From assembly GCF_000002235.5 (NCBI RefSeq), contig NW_022145611.1:9430242-9494241 (forward strand): a stretch of DNA of 64,000 nucleotides, in the 5' to 3' direction. Each line of letters begins with the position of its first letter. The first letter of the stretch is position 1. Shown here in pieces: positions 26,701-42,100 of the stretch. The notes beneath the pieces were generated by a model that saw only the letters and a program-made list of their open reading frames with translations, ran no database searches and was not told the origin of the DNA. This DNA comes from Strongylocentrotus purpuratus (lineage: Eukaryota > Echinodermata > Echinoidea > Camarodonta > Strongylocentrotidae). The translations under genes were made by a program, and so were the position numbers.

Positions 26701-29700
26701 TTTTTTTAATTGGCTAGTTTCCCCACAATGAATGTATATACATGCCATTAGATGGATCCTGACCCCCATATCCCTTTGAAAGGGGCGTAGTGGCAAATAT
26801 TGAAAAATTTGAGTTATCACAACTTTCGGGCCGAAATGGTAAGGGCCGGGGTGGTTCAGCATTTTGGAGGAAAATATTTTTTTTTTTTAATTGGCTAGTT
26901 TCCCCATAATGAATGTACATACATCCATTAGATGGATCCTGACCCCTATATCCCTTTGAAAGGGGCGTAGTGGCAAATATTAAAAATTTGAGTTATCACA
27001 ACTTTCGGGCCGAAATGGTAAGGGCCGGGGTGGTTCAGCATTTTGGAGGAAAATTTTTTTTTTTTTTAATTGGCTAGTTTCCCCACAATGAATGTACATA
27101 CATGCCATTAGATGGATCCTGACCCCCACATCCCTTGAAAAGGGGCGTAGTGGCAAATATTGAAAAATTTGAGTTATCACAACTTTCGGGCCGAAATGTT
27201 AAGGGCCGGGGTGGTTCAGCATTTTGGAGGAAAATATTATTTTTTTTTAATTGGCTAGTTTCCCCACAATGAATGTATATACATGCCATTAGATGGATCC
27301 TGACCCCCATATCCCTTTGAAAGGGGGGTAGTGGCAAATATTGTAAAAATTTGAATTATCACAACTTTCGGGCCGAAATTGTAAGGGCCGGGGTGGTTCA
27401 GCATTTTGGAGGAAAATATTATTTTTTTTAATTGGCTAGTTTCCCCACAATGAATGTATATACATGCCATTAGATGGATCCTGACCCCCATATCCCTTTG
27501 ACAGGGGGTAGGGCAAATATTGTAAAAATTTGAATTATCACAACTTTCGGGCCGAAATTGTAAGGGCCGGGGTGGTTCAGCATTTTGGAGGAAAATATAT
27601 TTTTTTTTTAATTGGCTAGTTTCCCCATAATGAATGTACATACATCCATTAGATGGATCCTGACCCCTATATCCCTTTGAAAGGGGCGTAGTGGCAAATA
27701 TTGAAAAATTTGAGTTATCACAACTTTTGGGCCGAAATGTTAAGGGCCGGGGTGGTTCAGCATTTTGGAGGAAAATATTTTTTTTTTTTAATTGGCTAGT
27801 TTCCCCACAATGAATGTATATACATGCCATTAGATGGATCCTGACCCCCATATCCCTTTGACAGGGGGGTAGGGGCAAATATTGTAAAAATTTGAATTAT
27901 CACAACTTTCGGGCCGAAATTGTAAGGGCCGGGGTGGTTCAGCATTTTGGAGGAAAATATTATTTTTTTTTTTAATTGGCTAGTTTCCCCATAATGAATG
28001 TACATACATCCATTAGATGGATCCTGACCCCTATATCCCTTTGAAAGGGGCGTAGTGGCAAATATTGAAAAATTTGAATTATCACAACTTTCGGGCCGAA
28101 ATGGTAAGGGCCGGGGTGGTTCAGCATTTTGGAGGAAAATATTATTTTTTTTTAATTGGCTAGTTTCCCCACAATGAATGTACATACATGCCATTAGATG
28201 GATCCTGACCCCCACATCCCTTGAAAAGGGGCGTAGTGGCAAATATTGAAAAATTTGAATTATCACAACTTTCGGGCCGAAATGGTAAGGGCCGGGGTGG
28301 TTCAGCATTTTGGAGGAAAATATATATTTTTTTTAATTGGCTAGTTTCCCCACAATGAATGTACATACATCCATTAGATGGATCCTGACCCCCACATCCC
28401 TTTGAAAGGGGCGTAGTGGCAAATATTGAAAAATTTGAGTTATCACAACTTTCGGGCCGAAATGGTAAGGGCCGGGGTGGTTCAGCATTTTGGAGGAAAA
28501 TATTATTTTTTTTTTAATTGGCTAGTTTCCCCATAATGAATGTACATACATCCATTAGATGGATCCTGACCCCTATATCCCTTTGAAAGGGGCGTAGTGG
28601 CAAATATTGTAAAAATTTGAATTATCACAACTTTGGGCCGAAATTGTAAGGGCCGGGGTGGTTCAGCATTTTGGAGGAAAAAATTATATTTTTTTAATTG
28701 GCTAGTTTCCCCACAATGAATGTATATACATGCCATTAGATGGATCCTGACCCCCATATCCCTTTGAAAGGGGGTAGTGGCAAATATTGAAAAATTTGAG
28801 TTATCACAACTTTCGGGCCGAAATGGTAAGGGCCGGGGTGGTTCAGCATTTTGGAGGAAAATATTTTTTTTTTTTAATTGGCTAGTTTCCCCATAATGAA
28901 TGTACATACATCCGCTTAGATGGATCCTGAACCCTATATCCCTTTGAAAGGGGCGTAGTGGCAAATATTAAAAATTTGAGTTATCACAACTTTCGGGCCG
29001 AAATGGTAAGGGCCGGGGTGGTTCAGCATTTTGGAGGAAAATTTTTTTTTTTTTAATTGGCTAGTTTCCCCACAATGAATGTACATACATGCCATTAGAT
29101 GGATCCTGACCCCCACATCCCTTGAAAGGGGCGTAGTGGCAAATATTGAAAAATTTGAGTTATCACAACTTTCGGGCCGAAATGTTAAGGGCCGGGGTGG
29201 TTCAGCATTTTGGAGGAAAATATTATTTTTTTTAATTGGCTAGTTTCCCCACAATGAATGTATATACATGCCATTAGATGGATCCTGACCCCCATATCCC
29301 TTTGAAAGGGGGGTAGGGGCAAATATTGTAAAAATTTGAATTATCACAACTTTCGGGCCGAAATTGTAAGGGCCGGGGTGGTTCAGCATTTTGGAGGAAA
29401 ATTATTTTTTTTTAATTGGCTAGTTTCCCCACAATGAATGTATATACATGCCATTAGATGGATCCTGACCCCCACATCCCTTGAAAAGGGGCGTAGTGGC
29501 AAATATTGAAAAATTTGAGTTATCACAACTTTCGGGCCGAAATGTTAAGGGCCGGGGTGGTTCAGCATTTTGGAGGAAAATATTATTTTTTTTAATTGGC
29601 TAGTTTCCCCACAATGAATGTATATACATGCCATTAGATGGATCCTGACCCCCATATCCCTTTGACAGGGGGGTAGGGCAAATATTGTAAAAATTTGAAT

Positions 29701-32700
29701 TATCACAACTTTTCGGGCCGAAATTGTAAGGGCCGGGGTGGTTCAGCATTTTGGAGGAAAATATATATTTTTTTTTAATTGGCTAGTTTCCCCATAATGA
29801 ATGTACATACATCCATTAGATGGATCCTGACCCTATATCCCTTTGAAAGGGGCGTAGTGGCAAATATTGAAAAATTTGAGTTATCACAACTTTCGGGCCG
29901 AAATGTTAAGGGCCGGGGTGGTTCAGCATTTTGGAGGAAAATATTTTTTTTTTTTAATTGGCTAGTTTCCCCACAATGAATGTATATACATGCCATTAGA
30001 TGGATCCTGACCCCCATATCCCTTTGACAGGGGGGTAGGGGCAAATATTGTAAAAATTTGAATTATCACAACTTTCGGGCCGAAATTGTAAGGGCCGGGG
30101 TGGTTCAGCATTTTGGAGGAAAATTATATTTTTTTAATTGGCTAGTTTCCCCACAATGAATGTATATACATGCCATTAGATGGATCCTGACCCCCACATC
30201 CCTTTGAAAGGGGCGTAGTGGCAAATATTGAAAAATTTGAGTTATCACAACTTTCGGGCCGAAATGTTAAGGGCCGGGGTGGTTCAGCATTTTGGAGGAA
30301 AATATTATTTTTTTTTAATTGGCTAGTTTCCCCACAATGAATGTACATACATGCCATTAGATGGATCCTGACCCCCACATCCCTTGAAAGGGGCGTAGTG
30401 GCAAATATTGAAAAATTTGAGTTATCACAACTTTCGGGCCGAAATGGTAAGGGCCGGGGTGGTTCAGCATTTTGGAGGAAAATATTATTTTTTTTTAATT
30501 GGCTAGTTTCCCCATATGAATGTACATACATGCCATTAGATGGATCCTGAACCCCATATCCCTTTGAAAGGGGCGTAGTGGCAAATATTGTAAAAATTTG
30601 AATTATCACAACTTTCGGGCCGAAATTGTAAGGGCCGGGGTGGTTCAGCATTTTGGAGGAAAAATTATATTTTTTAATAGGCTAGTTTCCCCACAATGAA
30701 TGTATATACATGCCATTAGATGGATCCTGACCCCCACATCCCTTGAAAGGGGCGTAGTGGCAAATATTGAAAAATTTGAGTTATCACAACTTTCGGGCCG
30801 AAATGTTAAGGGCCGGGGTGGTTCAGCATTTTGGAGGAAAATATTATTTTTTTTAATTGGCTAGTTTCCCCACAATGAATGTACATACATGCCATTAGAT
30901 GGATCCTGACCCCCACATCCCTTGAAAAGGGGCGTAGTGGCAAATATTGAAAAATTTGAGTTATCACAACTTTCGGGCCGAAATGTTAAGGGCCGGGGTG
31001 GTTCAGCATTTTGGAGGAAAATATTTTTTTTTTTTAATTGGCTAGTTTCCCCACAATGAATGTATATACATGCCATTAGATGGATCCTGACCCCCATATC
31101 CCTTTGAAAGGGGGGTAGGGGCAAATATTGTAAAAATTTGAATTATCACAACTTTTCGGGCCAAAGTTGTAAGGGCCGGGGTGGTTCAGCATTTTGGAGG
31201 AAAATATTTTTTTTTTTTTAATTGGCTAGTTTCCCCATAATGAATGTACATACATCCGATGAGATGGATCCTGAACCCTATATCCCTTTGAAAGGGGCGT
31301 AGTGGCAAATATTGTAAAAATTTGAATTATCACAACTTTGGGCCGAAATTGTAAGGGCCGGGGTGGTTCAGCATTTTGGAGGAAAAATTATATTTTTTTA
31401 ATTGGCTAGTTTCCCCACAATGAATGTATATACATGCCATTAGATGGATCCTGACCCCCACATCCCTTTGAAAGGGGCGTAGTGGCAAATATTGAAAAAT
31501 TTGAGTTATCACAACTTTCGGGCCGAAATGGTAAGGGCCGGGGTGGTTCAGCATTTTGGAGGAAAATATTTTTTTTTTTTAATTGGCTAGTTTCCCCATA
31601 ATGAATGTACATACATCCGCTTAGATGGATCCTGACCCTATATCCCTTTGAAAGGGGCGTAGTGGCAAATATTGAAAAATTTGAGTTATCACAACTTTCG
31701 GGCCGAAATGGTAAGGGCCGGGGTGGTTCAGCATTTTGGAGGAAAATATTTTTTTTTTTTAATTGGCTAGTTTCCCCACAATGAATGTACATACATGCCA
31801 TTAGATGGATCCTGACCCCCACATCCCTTGAAAAGGGGCGTAGTGGCAAATATTGAAAAATTTGAGTTATCACAACTTTCGGGCCGAAATGTTAAGGGCC
31901 GGGGTGGTTCAGCATTTTGGAGGAAAATATTATTTTTTTTAATTGGCTAGTTTCCCCACAATGAATGTATATACATGCCATTAGATGGATCCTGACCCCC
32001 ATATCCCTTTGAAAGGGGGGTAGGGGCAAATATTGTAAAAATTTGAATTATCACAACTTTCGGGCCGAAATTGTAAGGGCCGGGGTGGTTCAGCATTTTG
32101 GAGGAAAATTTATTTTTTTTAATTGGCTAGTTTCCCCACAATGAATGTATATACATGCCATTAGATGGATCCTGACCCCCACATCCCTTGAAAGGGGCGT
32201 AGTGGCAAATATTGAAAAATTTGAGTTATCACAACTTTCGGGCCGAAATGTTAAGGGCCGGGGTGGTTCAGCATTTTGGAGGAAAATATTATTTTTTTTA
32301 ATTGGCTAGTTTCCCCACAATGAATGTATATACATGCCATTAGATGGATCCTGACCCCCATATCCCTTTGACAGGGGGGTAGGGCAAATATTGTAAAAAT
32401 TTGAATTATCACAACTTTTCGGGCCGAAATTGTAAGGGCCGGGGTGGTTCAGCATTTTGGAGGAAAATATATTTTTTTTTTAATTGGCTAGTTTCCCCAT
32501 AATGAATGTACATACATCCATTAGATGGATCCTGACCCCTATATCCCTTTGAAAGGGGCGTAGTGGCAAATATTGAAAAATTTGAGTTATCACAACTTTC
32601 GGGCCGAAATGTTAAGGGCCGGGGTGGTTCAGCATTTTGGAGGAAAATATTTTTTTTTTTTAATTGGCTAGTTTCCCCACAATGAATGTATATACATGCC

Positions 32701-35589
32701 ATTAGATGGATCCTGACCCCCATATCCCTTTGAAAGGGGGTAGGGGCAAATATTGTAAAAATTTGAATTATCACAACTTTCGGGCCGAAATTGTAAGGGC
32801 CGGGGTGGTTCAGCATTTTGGAGGAAAATATTATTTTTTTTTTAATTGGCTAGTTTCCCCACAATGAATGTACATACATGCCATTAGATGGATCCTGACC
32901 CCCACATCCCTTGAAAAGGGGCGTAGTGGCAAATATTGAAAAATTTGAATTATCACAACTTTCGGGCCGAAATGGTAAGGGCCGGGGTGGTTCAGCATTT
33001 TGGAGGAAAATATATATTTTTTTTAATTGGCTAGTTTCCCCACAATGAATGTACATACATCCATTAGATGGATCCTGACCCCCACATCCCTTTGAAAGGG
33101 GCGTAGTGGCAAATATTGAAAAATTTGAGTTATCACAACTTTCGGGCCGAAATGGTAAGGGCCGGGGTGGTTCAGCATTTTGGAGGAAAATATTATTTTT
33201 TTTTTAATTGGCTAGTTTCCCCATAATGAATGTACATACATCCGATGAGATGGATCCTGAACCCTATATCCCTTTGAAAGGGGCGTAGTGGCAAATATTG
33301 TAAAAATTTGAATTATCACAACTTTGGGCCGAAATTGTAAGGGCCGGGGTGGTTCAGCATTTTGGAGGAAAAAATTATTTTTTTTAATTGGCTAGTTTCC
33401 CCACAATGAATGTATATACATGCCATTAGATGGATCCTGACCCCCATATCCCTTTGACAGGGGGGTAGTGGCAAATATTGAAAAATTTGAGTTATCACAA
33501 CTTTCGGGCCGAAATGGTAAGGGCCGGGGTGGTTCAGCATTTTGGAGGAAAATATTTTTTTTTTTTAATTGGCTAGTTTCCCCATAATGAATGTACATAC
33601 ATCCGCTTAGATGGATCCTGAACCCTATATCCCTTTGAAAGGGGCGTAGTGGCAAATATTAAAAATTTGAGTTATCACAACTTTCGGGCCGAAATGGTAA
33701 GGGCCGGGGTGGTTCAGCATTTTGGAGGAAAATTTTTTTTTTTTTTAATTGGCTAGTTTCCCCACAATGAATGTACATACATGCCATTAGATGGATCCTG
33801 ACCCCCACATCCCTTGAAAAGGGGCGTAGTGGCAAATATTGAAAAATTTGAGTTATCACAACTTTCGGGCCGAAATGTTAAGGGCCGGGGTGGTTCAGCA
33901 TTTTGGAGGAAAATATTATTTTTTTTTAATTGGCTAGTTTCCCCACAATGAATGTATATACATGCCATTAGATGGATCCTGACCCCCATATCCCTTTGAA
34001 AGGGGGTAGTGGCAAATATTGTAAAAATTTGAATTATCACAACTTTCGGGCCGAAATTGTAAGGGCCGGGGTGGTTCAGCATTTTGGAGGAGAAATTATA
34101 TTTTTTAGATAGGCTAGTTTCCCCACAATGAATGTATATACATGCCATTAGATGGATCCTGACCCCCACATCCCTTGAAAAGGGGCGTAGTGGCAAATAT
34201 TGAAAAATTTGAGTTATCACAACTTTCGGGCCGAAATGTTAAGGGCCGGGGTGGTTCAGCATTTTGGAGGAAAATATTATTTTTTTTAATTGGCTAGTTT
34301 CCCCACAATGAATGTATATACATGCCATTAGATGGATCCTGACCCCCATATCCCTTTGACAGGGGGGTAGGGCAAATATTGTAAAAATTTGAATTATCAC
34401 AACTTTTCGGGCCGAAGTTGTAAGGGCCGGGGTGGTTCAGCATTTTGGAGGAAAATATATTTTTTTTTTTAATTGGCTAGTTTCCCCATAATGAATGTAC
34501 ATACATCCGATGAGATGGATCCTGAACCCTATATCCCTTTGAAAGGGGCGTAGTGGCAAATATTGAAAAATTTGAGTTATCACAACTTTCGGGCCGAAAT
34601 GTTAAGGGCCGGGGTGGTTCAGCATTTTGGAGGAAAATATTTTTTTTTTTTAATTGGCTAGTTTCCCCACAATGAATGTATATACATGCCATTAGATGGA
34701 TCCTGACCCCCATATCCCTTTGACAGGGGGGTAGGGGCAAATATTGTAAAAATTTGAATTATCACAACTTTCGGGCCGAAATTGTAAGGGCCGGGGTGGT
34801 TCAGCATTTTGGAGGAAAAATTATATTTTTTTATTGGCTAGTTTCCCCACAATGAATGTATATACATGCCATTAGATGGATCCTGACCCCCACATCCCTT
34901 GAAAGGGGCGTAGTGGCAAATATTGAAAAATTTGAGTTATCACAACTTTCGGGCCGAAATGTTAAGGGCCGGGGTGGTTCAGCATTTTGGAGGAAAATAT
35001 TATTTTTTTTTAATTGGCTAGTTTCCCCACAATGAATGTACATACATGCCATTAGATGGATCCTGACCCCCACATCCCTTGAAAAGGGCGTAGTGGCAAA
35101 TATTGAAAAATTTGAGTTATCACAACTTTCGGGCCGAAATGGTAAGGGCCGGGGTGGTTCAGCATTTTGGAGGAAAATATTATTTTTTTTTAATTGGCTA
35201 GTTTCCCCATAATGAATGTACATACATCCATTAGATGGATCCTGAACCCCATATCCCTTTGAAAGGGGCGTAGTGGCAAATATTGTAAAAATTTGAATTA
35301 TCACAACTTTCGGGCCGAAATTGCAAGGGCCGGGGTGGTTCAGCATTTTGGAGGAGAAATTATATTTTTTAGATAGGCTAGTTTCCCCACAATGAATGTA
35401 TATACATGCCATTAGATGGATCCTGACCCCCACATCCATTGAAAAGGGGCGTAGTGGCAAATATTGAAAAATTTGAGTTATCACAACTTTCGGGCCGAAA
35501 TGTTAAGGGCCGGGGTGGTTCAGCATTTTGGAGGAAAATATTTTTTTTTTTTAATTGGCTAGTTTCCCCACAATGAATGTATATACATG

Positions 35590-38540
35590 CCATTAGATGG
35601 ATCCTGACCCCCATATCCCTTTGACAGGGGGGTAGGGGCAAATATTGTAAAAATTTGAATTATCACAACTTTTCGGGCCAAATTGTAAGGGCCGGGGTGG
35701 TTCAGCATTTTGGAGGAAAATATTTTTTTTTTTTAATTGGCTAGTTTCCCCATAATGAATGTACATACATCCGATGAGATGGATCCTGAACCCTATATCC
35801 CTTTGAAAGGGGCGTAGTGGCAAATATTGTAAAAATTTGAATTATCACAACTTTCGGGCCGAAATTGTAAGGGCCGGGGTGGTTCAGCATTTTGGAGGAA
35901 AATATTATTTTTTTTTTTAATTGGCTAGTTTCCCCATAATGAATGTACATACATCCGCTTAGATGGATCCTGACCCCTATATCCCTTTGAAAGGGGCGTA
36001 GTGGCAAATATTGAAAAATTTGAGTTATCACAACTTTCGGGCCGAAATGGTAAGGGCCGGGGTGGTTCAGCATTTTGGAGGAAAATATTATTTTTTTTTA
36101 ATTGGCTAGTTTCCCCATAATGAATGTACATACATCCGCTTAGATGGATCCTGAACCCTATATCCCTTTGAAAGGGGCGTAGTGGCAAATATTAAAAATT
36201 TGAGTTATCACAACTTTCGGGCCGAAATGGTAAGGGCCGGGGTGGTTCAGCATTTTGGAGGAAAATATTATTTTTTTTTAATTGGCTAGTTTCCCCACAA
36301 TGAATGTACATACATGCCATTAGATGGATCCTGACCCCCACATCCCTTGAAAAGGGGCGTAGTGGCAAATATTGAAAAATTTGAATTATCACAACTTTCG
36401 GGCCGAAATGGTAAGGGCCGGGGTGGTTCAGCATTTTGGAGGAAAATATTTTTTTTTTTTATTGGCTAGTTTCCCCATAATGAATGTACATACATCCCTT
36501 AGATGGATCCTGACCCCTACATCCCTTTGAAAGGGGCGTAGTGGCAAATATTGAAAAATTTGAGTTATCACAACTTTCGGGCCGAAATGGTAAGGGCCGG
36601 GGTGGTTCAGCATTTTGGAGGAAAATATTTTTTTTTTTAATTGGCTAGTTTCCCCACAATGAATGTATATACATGCCATTAGATGGATCCTGACCCCCAT
36701 ATCCCTTTGACAGGGGGGTAGGGGCAAATATTGTAAAAATTTGAATTATCACAACTTTCGGGCCAAATTGTAAGGGCCGGGGTGGTTCAGCATTTTGGAG
36801 GAAAATATTTTTTTTTTTTTAATTGGCTAGTTTCCCCATAATGAATGTACATACATCCATTAGATGGATCCTGAACCCTATATCCCTTTGAAAGGGGCGT
36901 AGTGGCAAATATTGTAAAAATTTGAATTATCACAACTTTCGGGCCGAAATTGTAAGGGCCGGGGTGGTTCAGCATTTTGGAGGAAAATATTTTTTTTTTT
37001 AATTGGCTAGTTTCCCCACAATGAATGTATATACATGCCATTAGATGGATCCTGACCCCCATATCCCTTTGACAGGGGGGTAGGGGCAAATATTGTAAAA
37101 ATTTGAATTATCACAACTTTTCGGGCCAAATTGTAAGGGCCGGGGTGGTTCAGCATTTTGGAGGAAAATATTTTTTTTTTTTAATTGGCTAGTTTCCCCA
37201 TAATGAATGTACATACATCCGATTAGATGGATCCTGAACCCTATATCCCTTTGAAAGGGGCGTAGTGGCAAATATTGTAAAAATTTGAATTATCACAACT
37301 TTCGGGCCGAAATTGTAAGGGCCGGGGTGGTTCAGCATTTTGGAGGAAAAAATTATATTTTTTTAATAGGCTAGTTTCCCCACAATGAATGTATATACAT
37401 GCCATTAGATGGATCCTGACCCCCACATCCCTTTGAAAGGGGCGTAGTGGCAAATATTGAAAAATTTGAGTTATCACAACTTTCGGGCCGAAATGGTAAG
37501 GGCCGGGGTGGTTCAGCATTTTGGAGGAAAATATTATTTTTTTTTAATTGGCTAGTTTCCCCATAATGAATGTACATACATCCGCTTAGATGGATCCTGA
37601 ACCCTATATCCCTTTGAAAGGGGCGTAGTGGCAAATATTGAAAAATTTGAGTTATCACAACTTTCGGGCCGAAATGGTAAGGGCCGGGGTGGTTCAGCAT
37701 TTTGGAGGAAAATATTATTTTTTTTTAATTGGCTAGTTTCCCCATAATGAATGTACATACATCCGCTTAGATGGATCCTGAACCCTATATCCCTTTGAAA
37801 GGGGCGTAGTGGCAAATATTGAAAAATTTGAGTTATCACAACTTTCGGGCCGAAATGGTAAGGGCCGGGGTGGTTCAGCATTTTGGAGGAAAATATTATT
37901 TTTTTTTAATTGGCTAGTTTCCCCACAATGAATGTACATACATGCCATTAGATGGATCCTGACCCCCACATCCCTTGAAAAGGGGCGTAGTGGCAAATAT
38001 TGAAAAATTTGAATTATCACAACTTTCGGGCCGAAATGGTAAGGGCCGGGGTGGTTCAGCATTTTGGAGGAAAATATTTTTTTTTTTATTTGGCTAGTTT
38101 CCCCATAATGAATGTACATACATCCGCTTAGATGGATCCTGACCCCTACATCCCTTTGAAAGGGGCGTAGTGGCAAATATTGAAAAATTTGAGTTATCAC
38201 AACTTTCGGGCCGAAATGGTAAGGGCCGGGGTGGTTCAGCATTTTGGAGGAAAATATTTTTTTTTTTTAATTGGCTAGTTTCCCCACAATGAATGTATAT
38301 ACATGCCATTAGATGGATCCTGACCCCCATATCCCTTTGACAGGGGGGTAGGGGCAAATATTGTAAAAATTTGAATTATCACAACTTTTCGGGCCAAATT
38401 GTAAGGGCCGGGGTGGTTCAGCATTTTGGAGGAAAATATTTTTTTTTTTTAATTGGCTAGTTTCCCCATAATGAATGTACATACATCCGATGAGATGGAT
38501 CCTGAACCCTATATCCCTTTGAAAGGGGCGTAGTGGCAAA
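35590..38540 (+). repeat. Higher-order repeat block with 7- and 8-unit spacing
   Basis: The same monomer pair, with the CCAAATTGTAAGG variant followed by CCGATGAGATGG or CCGATTAGATGG and AACCCTATATCCC, recurs near 35,680-35,800, 37,120-37,250 and 38,390-38,520. The minus-strand translations at 35,593-35,823, 37,041-37,271 and 38,309-38,539 are identical. The spacings are 1,448 and 1,268 bp, or 8 and 7 units of about 181 bp. Confidence 0.7.
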
Positions 38541-39119
38541 TATTGTAAAAATTTGAATTATCACAACTTCGGGCCGAAATTGTAAGGGCCGGGGTGGTTC
38601 AGCATTTTGGAGGAAAAATTATATTTTTTGAATAGGCTAGTTTCCCCACAATGAATGTATATACATGCCATTAGATGGATCCTGACCCCCACGTCCCTTT
38701 GAAAGGGGCGTAGTGGCAAATATTGAAAAATTTGAGTTATCACAACTTTCGGGCCGAAATGGTAAGGGCCGGGGTGGTTCAGCATTTTGGAGGAAAATAT
38801 TATTTTTTTTTAATTGGCTAGTTTCCCCATAATGAATGTACATACATGCCATTAGATGGATCCTGACCCCCACATCCCTTGAAAAGGGACGTAGTGGCAA
38901 ATATTGAAAAATTTGAGTTATCACAACTTTCGGGCCGAAATGTTAAGGGCCGGGGTGGTTCAGCATTTTGGAGGAAAATATTATTTTTTTTTAATTGGCT
39001 AGTTTCCCCACAATGAATGTACATACATGCCATTAGATGGATCCTGACCCCCACATCCCTTGAAAAGGGGCGTAGTGGCAAATATTGAAAAATTTGAGTT
39101 ATCACAACTTTTGGGCCGA

Positions 39120-42100
39120 AATGTTAAGGGCCGGGGTGGTTCAGCATTTTGGAGGAAAAATTATATTTTTTAGATAGGCTAGTTTCCCCACAATGAATGT
39201 ATATACATGCCATTAGATGGATCCTGACCCCCACATCCCTTGAAAGGGGCGTAGTGGCAAATATTGAAAAATTTGAGTTATCACAACTTTCGGGCCGAAA
39301 TGTTAAGGGCCGGGGTGGTTCAGCATTTTGGAGGAAAATATATTTTTTTTTTAATTGGCTAGTTTCCCCACAATGAATGTATATACATGCCATTAGATGG
39401 ATCCTGACCCCCACATCCCTTGAAAAGGGGCGTAGTGGCAAATATTGAAAAATTTGAGTTATCACAACTTTTGGGCCGAAATGTTAAGGGCCGGGGTGGT
39501 TCAGCATTTTGGAGGAAAATATTATTTTTTTTAATTGGCTAGTTTCCCCACAATGAATGTATATACATGCCATTAGATGGATCCTGACCCCCATATCCCT
39601 TTGACAGGGGGGTAGGGCAAATATTGTAAAAATTTGAATTATCACAACTTTTCGGGCCGAAATGGTAAGGGCCGGGGTGGTTCAGCATTTTGGAGGAAAA
39701 TATATATTTTTTTTAATTGGCTAGTTTCCCCATAATGAATGTACATACATCCGATGAGATGGATCCTGAACCCTATATCCCTTTGAAAGGGGCGTAGTGG
39801 CAAATATTGAAAAATTTGAGTTATCACAACTTTTGGGCCGAAATGTTAAGGGCCGGGGTGGTTCAGCATTTTGGAGGAAAATATATTTTTTTTTTAATTG
39901 GCTAGTTTCCCCACAATGAATGTATATACATGCCATTAGATGGATCCTGACCCCCATATCCCTTTGACAGGGGGGTAGGGGCAAATATTGTAAAAATTTT
40001 GAATTATCACAACTTTCGGGCCGAAATTGCAAGGGCCGGGGTGGTTCAGCATTTTGGAGGAGAAATTATTTTTTTTAGATAGGCTAGTTTCCCCACAATG
40101 AATGTATATACATGCCATTAGATGGATCCTGACCCCCACATCCATTGAAAAGGGGCGTAGTGGCAAATATTGAAAAATTTGAGTTATCACAACTTTCGGG
40201 CCGAAATGTTAAGGGCCGGGGTGGTTCAGCATTTTGGAGGAAAATATTATTTTTTTTAATTGGCTAGTTTCCCCATAATGAATGTACATACATGCCATTA
40301 GATGGATCCTGACCCCCACATCCCTTGAAAGGGGCGTAGTGGCAAATATTGAAAAATTTGAATTATCACAACTTTCGGGCCGAAATTGCAAGGGCCGGGG
40401 TGGTTCAGCATTTTGGAGGAAAAATTATATTTTTTAGATAGGCTAGTTTCCCCACAATGAATGTATATACATGCCATTAGATGGATCCTGACCCCCACAT
40501 CCCTTGAAAAGGGGCGTAGGGGCAAATATTGAAAAATTTGAGTTATCACAACTTTCGGGCCGAAATGGTAAGGGCCGGGGTGGTTCAGCATTTTGGAGGA
40601 AAATATTTTTTTTTTTTTATTGGCTAGTTTCCCCACAATGAATGTATATAATGCCATTAGATGGATCCTGACCCCCATATCCCTTTGACAGGGGGGTAGG
40701 GGCAAATATTGTAAAAATTTGAATTATCACAACTTTCGGGCCGAAGTTGTAAGGGCCGGGGTGGTTCAGCATTTTGGAGGAAAATATATATTTTTTTTTA
40801 ATTGGCTAGTTTGCCCACAATAAATGTATATACATGCCATTAGATGGATCCTGACTCCCATATCCCTTTGACAGGGGGGTAGGGTAAATATTGTAAAAAT
40901 TTGAATTATCACAACTTTTCGGGCCGAAGTTGTAAGGGCCGGGGTGGTTCAGCATTTTGGAGGAAAATATATATTTTTTTTTAATTGGCTATTTTGCCCA
41001 TAATGAATGTACATACATCCGATGAGATGGATCCTGAACCCTATATCCCTTGAAAAGGGGCGTAGTGGAAAATATTGAAAAATTTGAGTTATCACAACTT
41101 TCGGGCCGAAATGTTAAGGGCCGGGGTGGTTCAGCATTTTGGAGGAGAAATTATATTTTTTAGATAGGCTAGTTTCCCCACAATGAATGTATATACATGC
41201 CATTAAATGGATCCTGACCCCCACATCCATTGAAAGGGGCGTTGTGGCAAATATTGAAAAATTTGAGTTATCACAACTTTCGGGCCGAAATGTTAAGGGC
41301 CGGGGTGGTTCAGCATTTTGGAGGAAAATATATTTTTTTTTTAATTGGCTAGTTTCCCCACAATGAATGTATATACATGCCATTAGATGGATCCTGACCC
41401 CCACATCCCTTGAAAAGGGCGTAGTGGCAAATATTGAAAAATTTGAGTTATCACAACTTTTGGGCCGAAATGTTAAGGGCCGGGGTGGTTCAGCATTTTG
41501 GAGGAAAATATTATTTTTTTTAATTGGCTAGTTTACCCACAATGAATGTATATACATGCCATTAGATGGATCCTGACCCCCATATCCCTTTGACAGGGGG
41601 GTAAGGGCAAATATTGTAAAAATTTGAATTATCACAACTTTTCGGGCCGAAATGGTAAGGGCCGGGGTGGTTCAGCATTTTGGAGGAAAATATATATTTT
41701 TTTTAATTGGCTAGTTTCCCCATAATGAATGTACATACATCCGATGAGATGGATCCTGAACCCTATATCCCTTTGAAAGGGGCGTAGTGGCAAATATTGA
41801 AAAATTTGAGTTATCACAACTTTTGGGCCGAAATGTTAAGGGCCGGGGTGGTTCAGCATTTTGGAGGAAAATATATTTTTTTTTTAATTGGCTAGTTTCC
41901 CCACAATGAATGTATATACATGCCATTAGATGGATCCTGACCCCCATATCCCTTTGACAGGGGGGTAGGGGCAAATATTGTAAAAATTTTGAATTATCAC
42001 AACTTTCAGGCCGAAATTGCAAGGGCCGGGGTGGTTCAGCATTTTGGAGGAGAAATTATATTTTTTAGATAGGCTAGTTTCCCCACAATGAATGTATATA

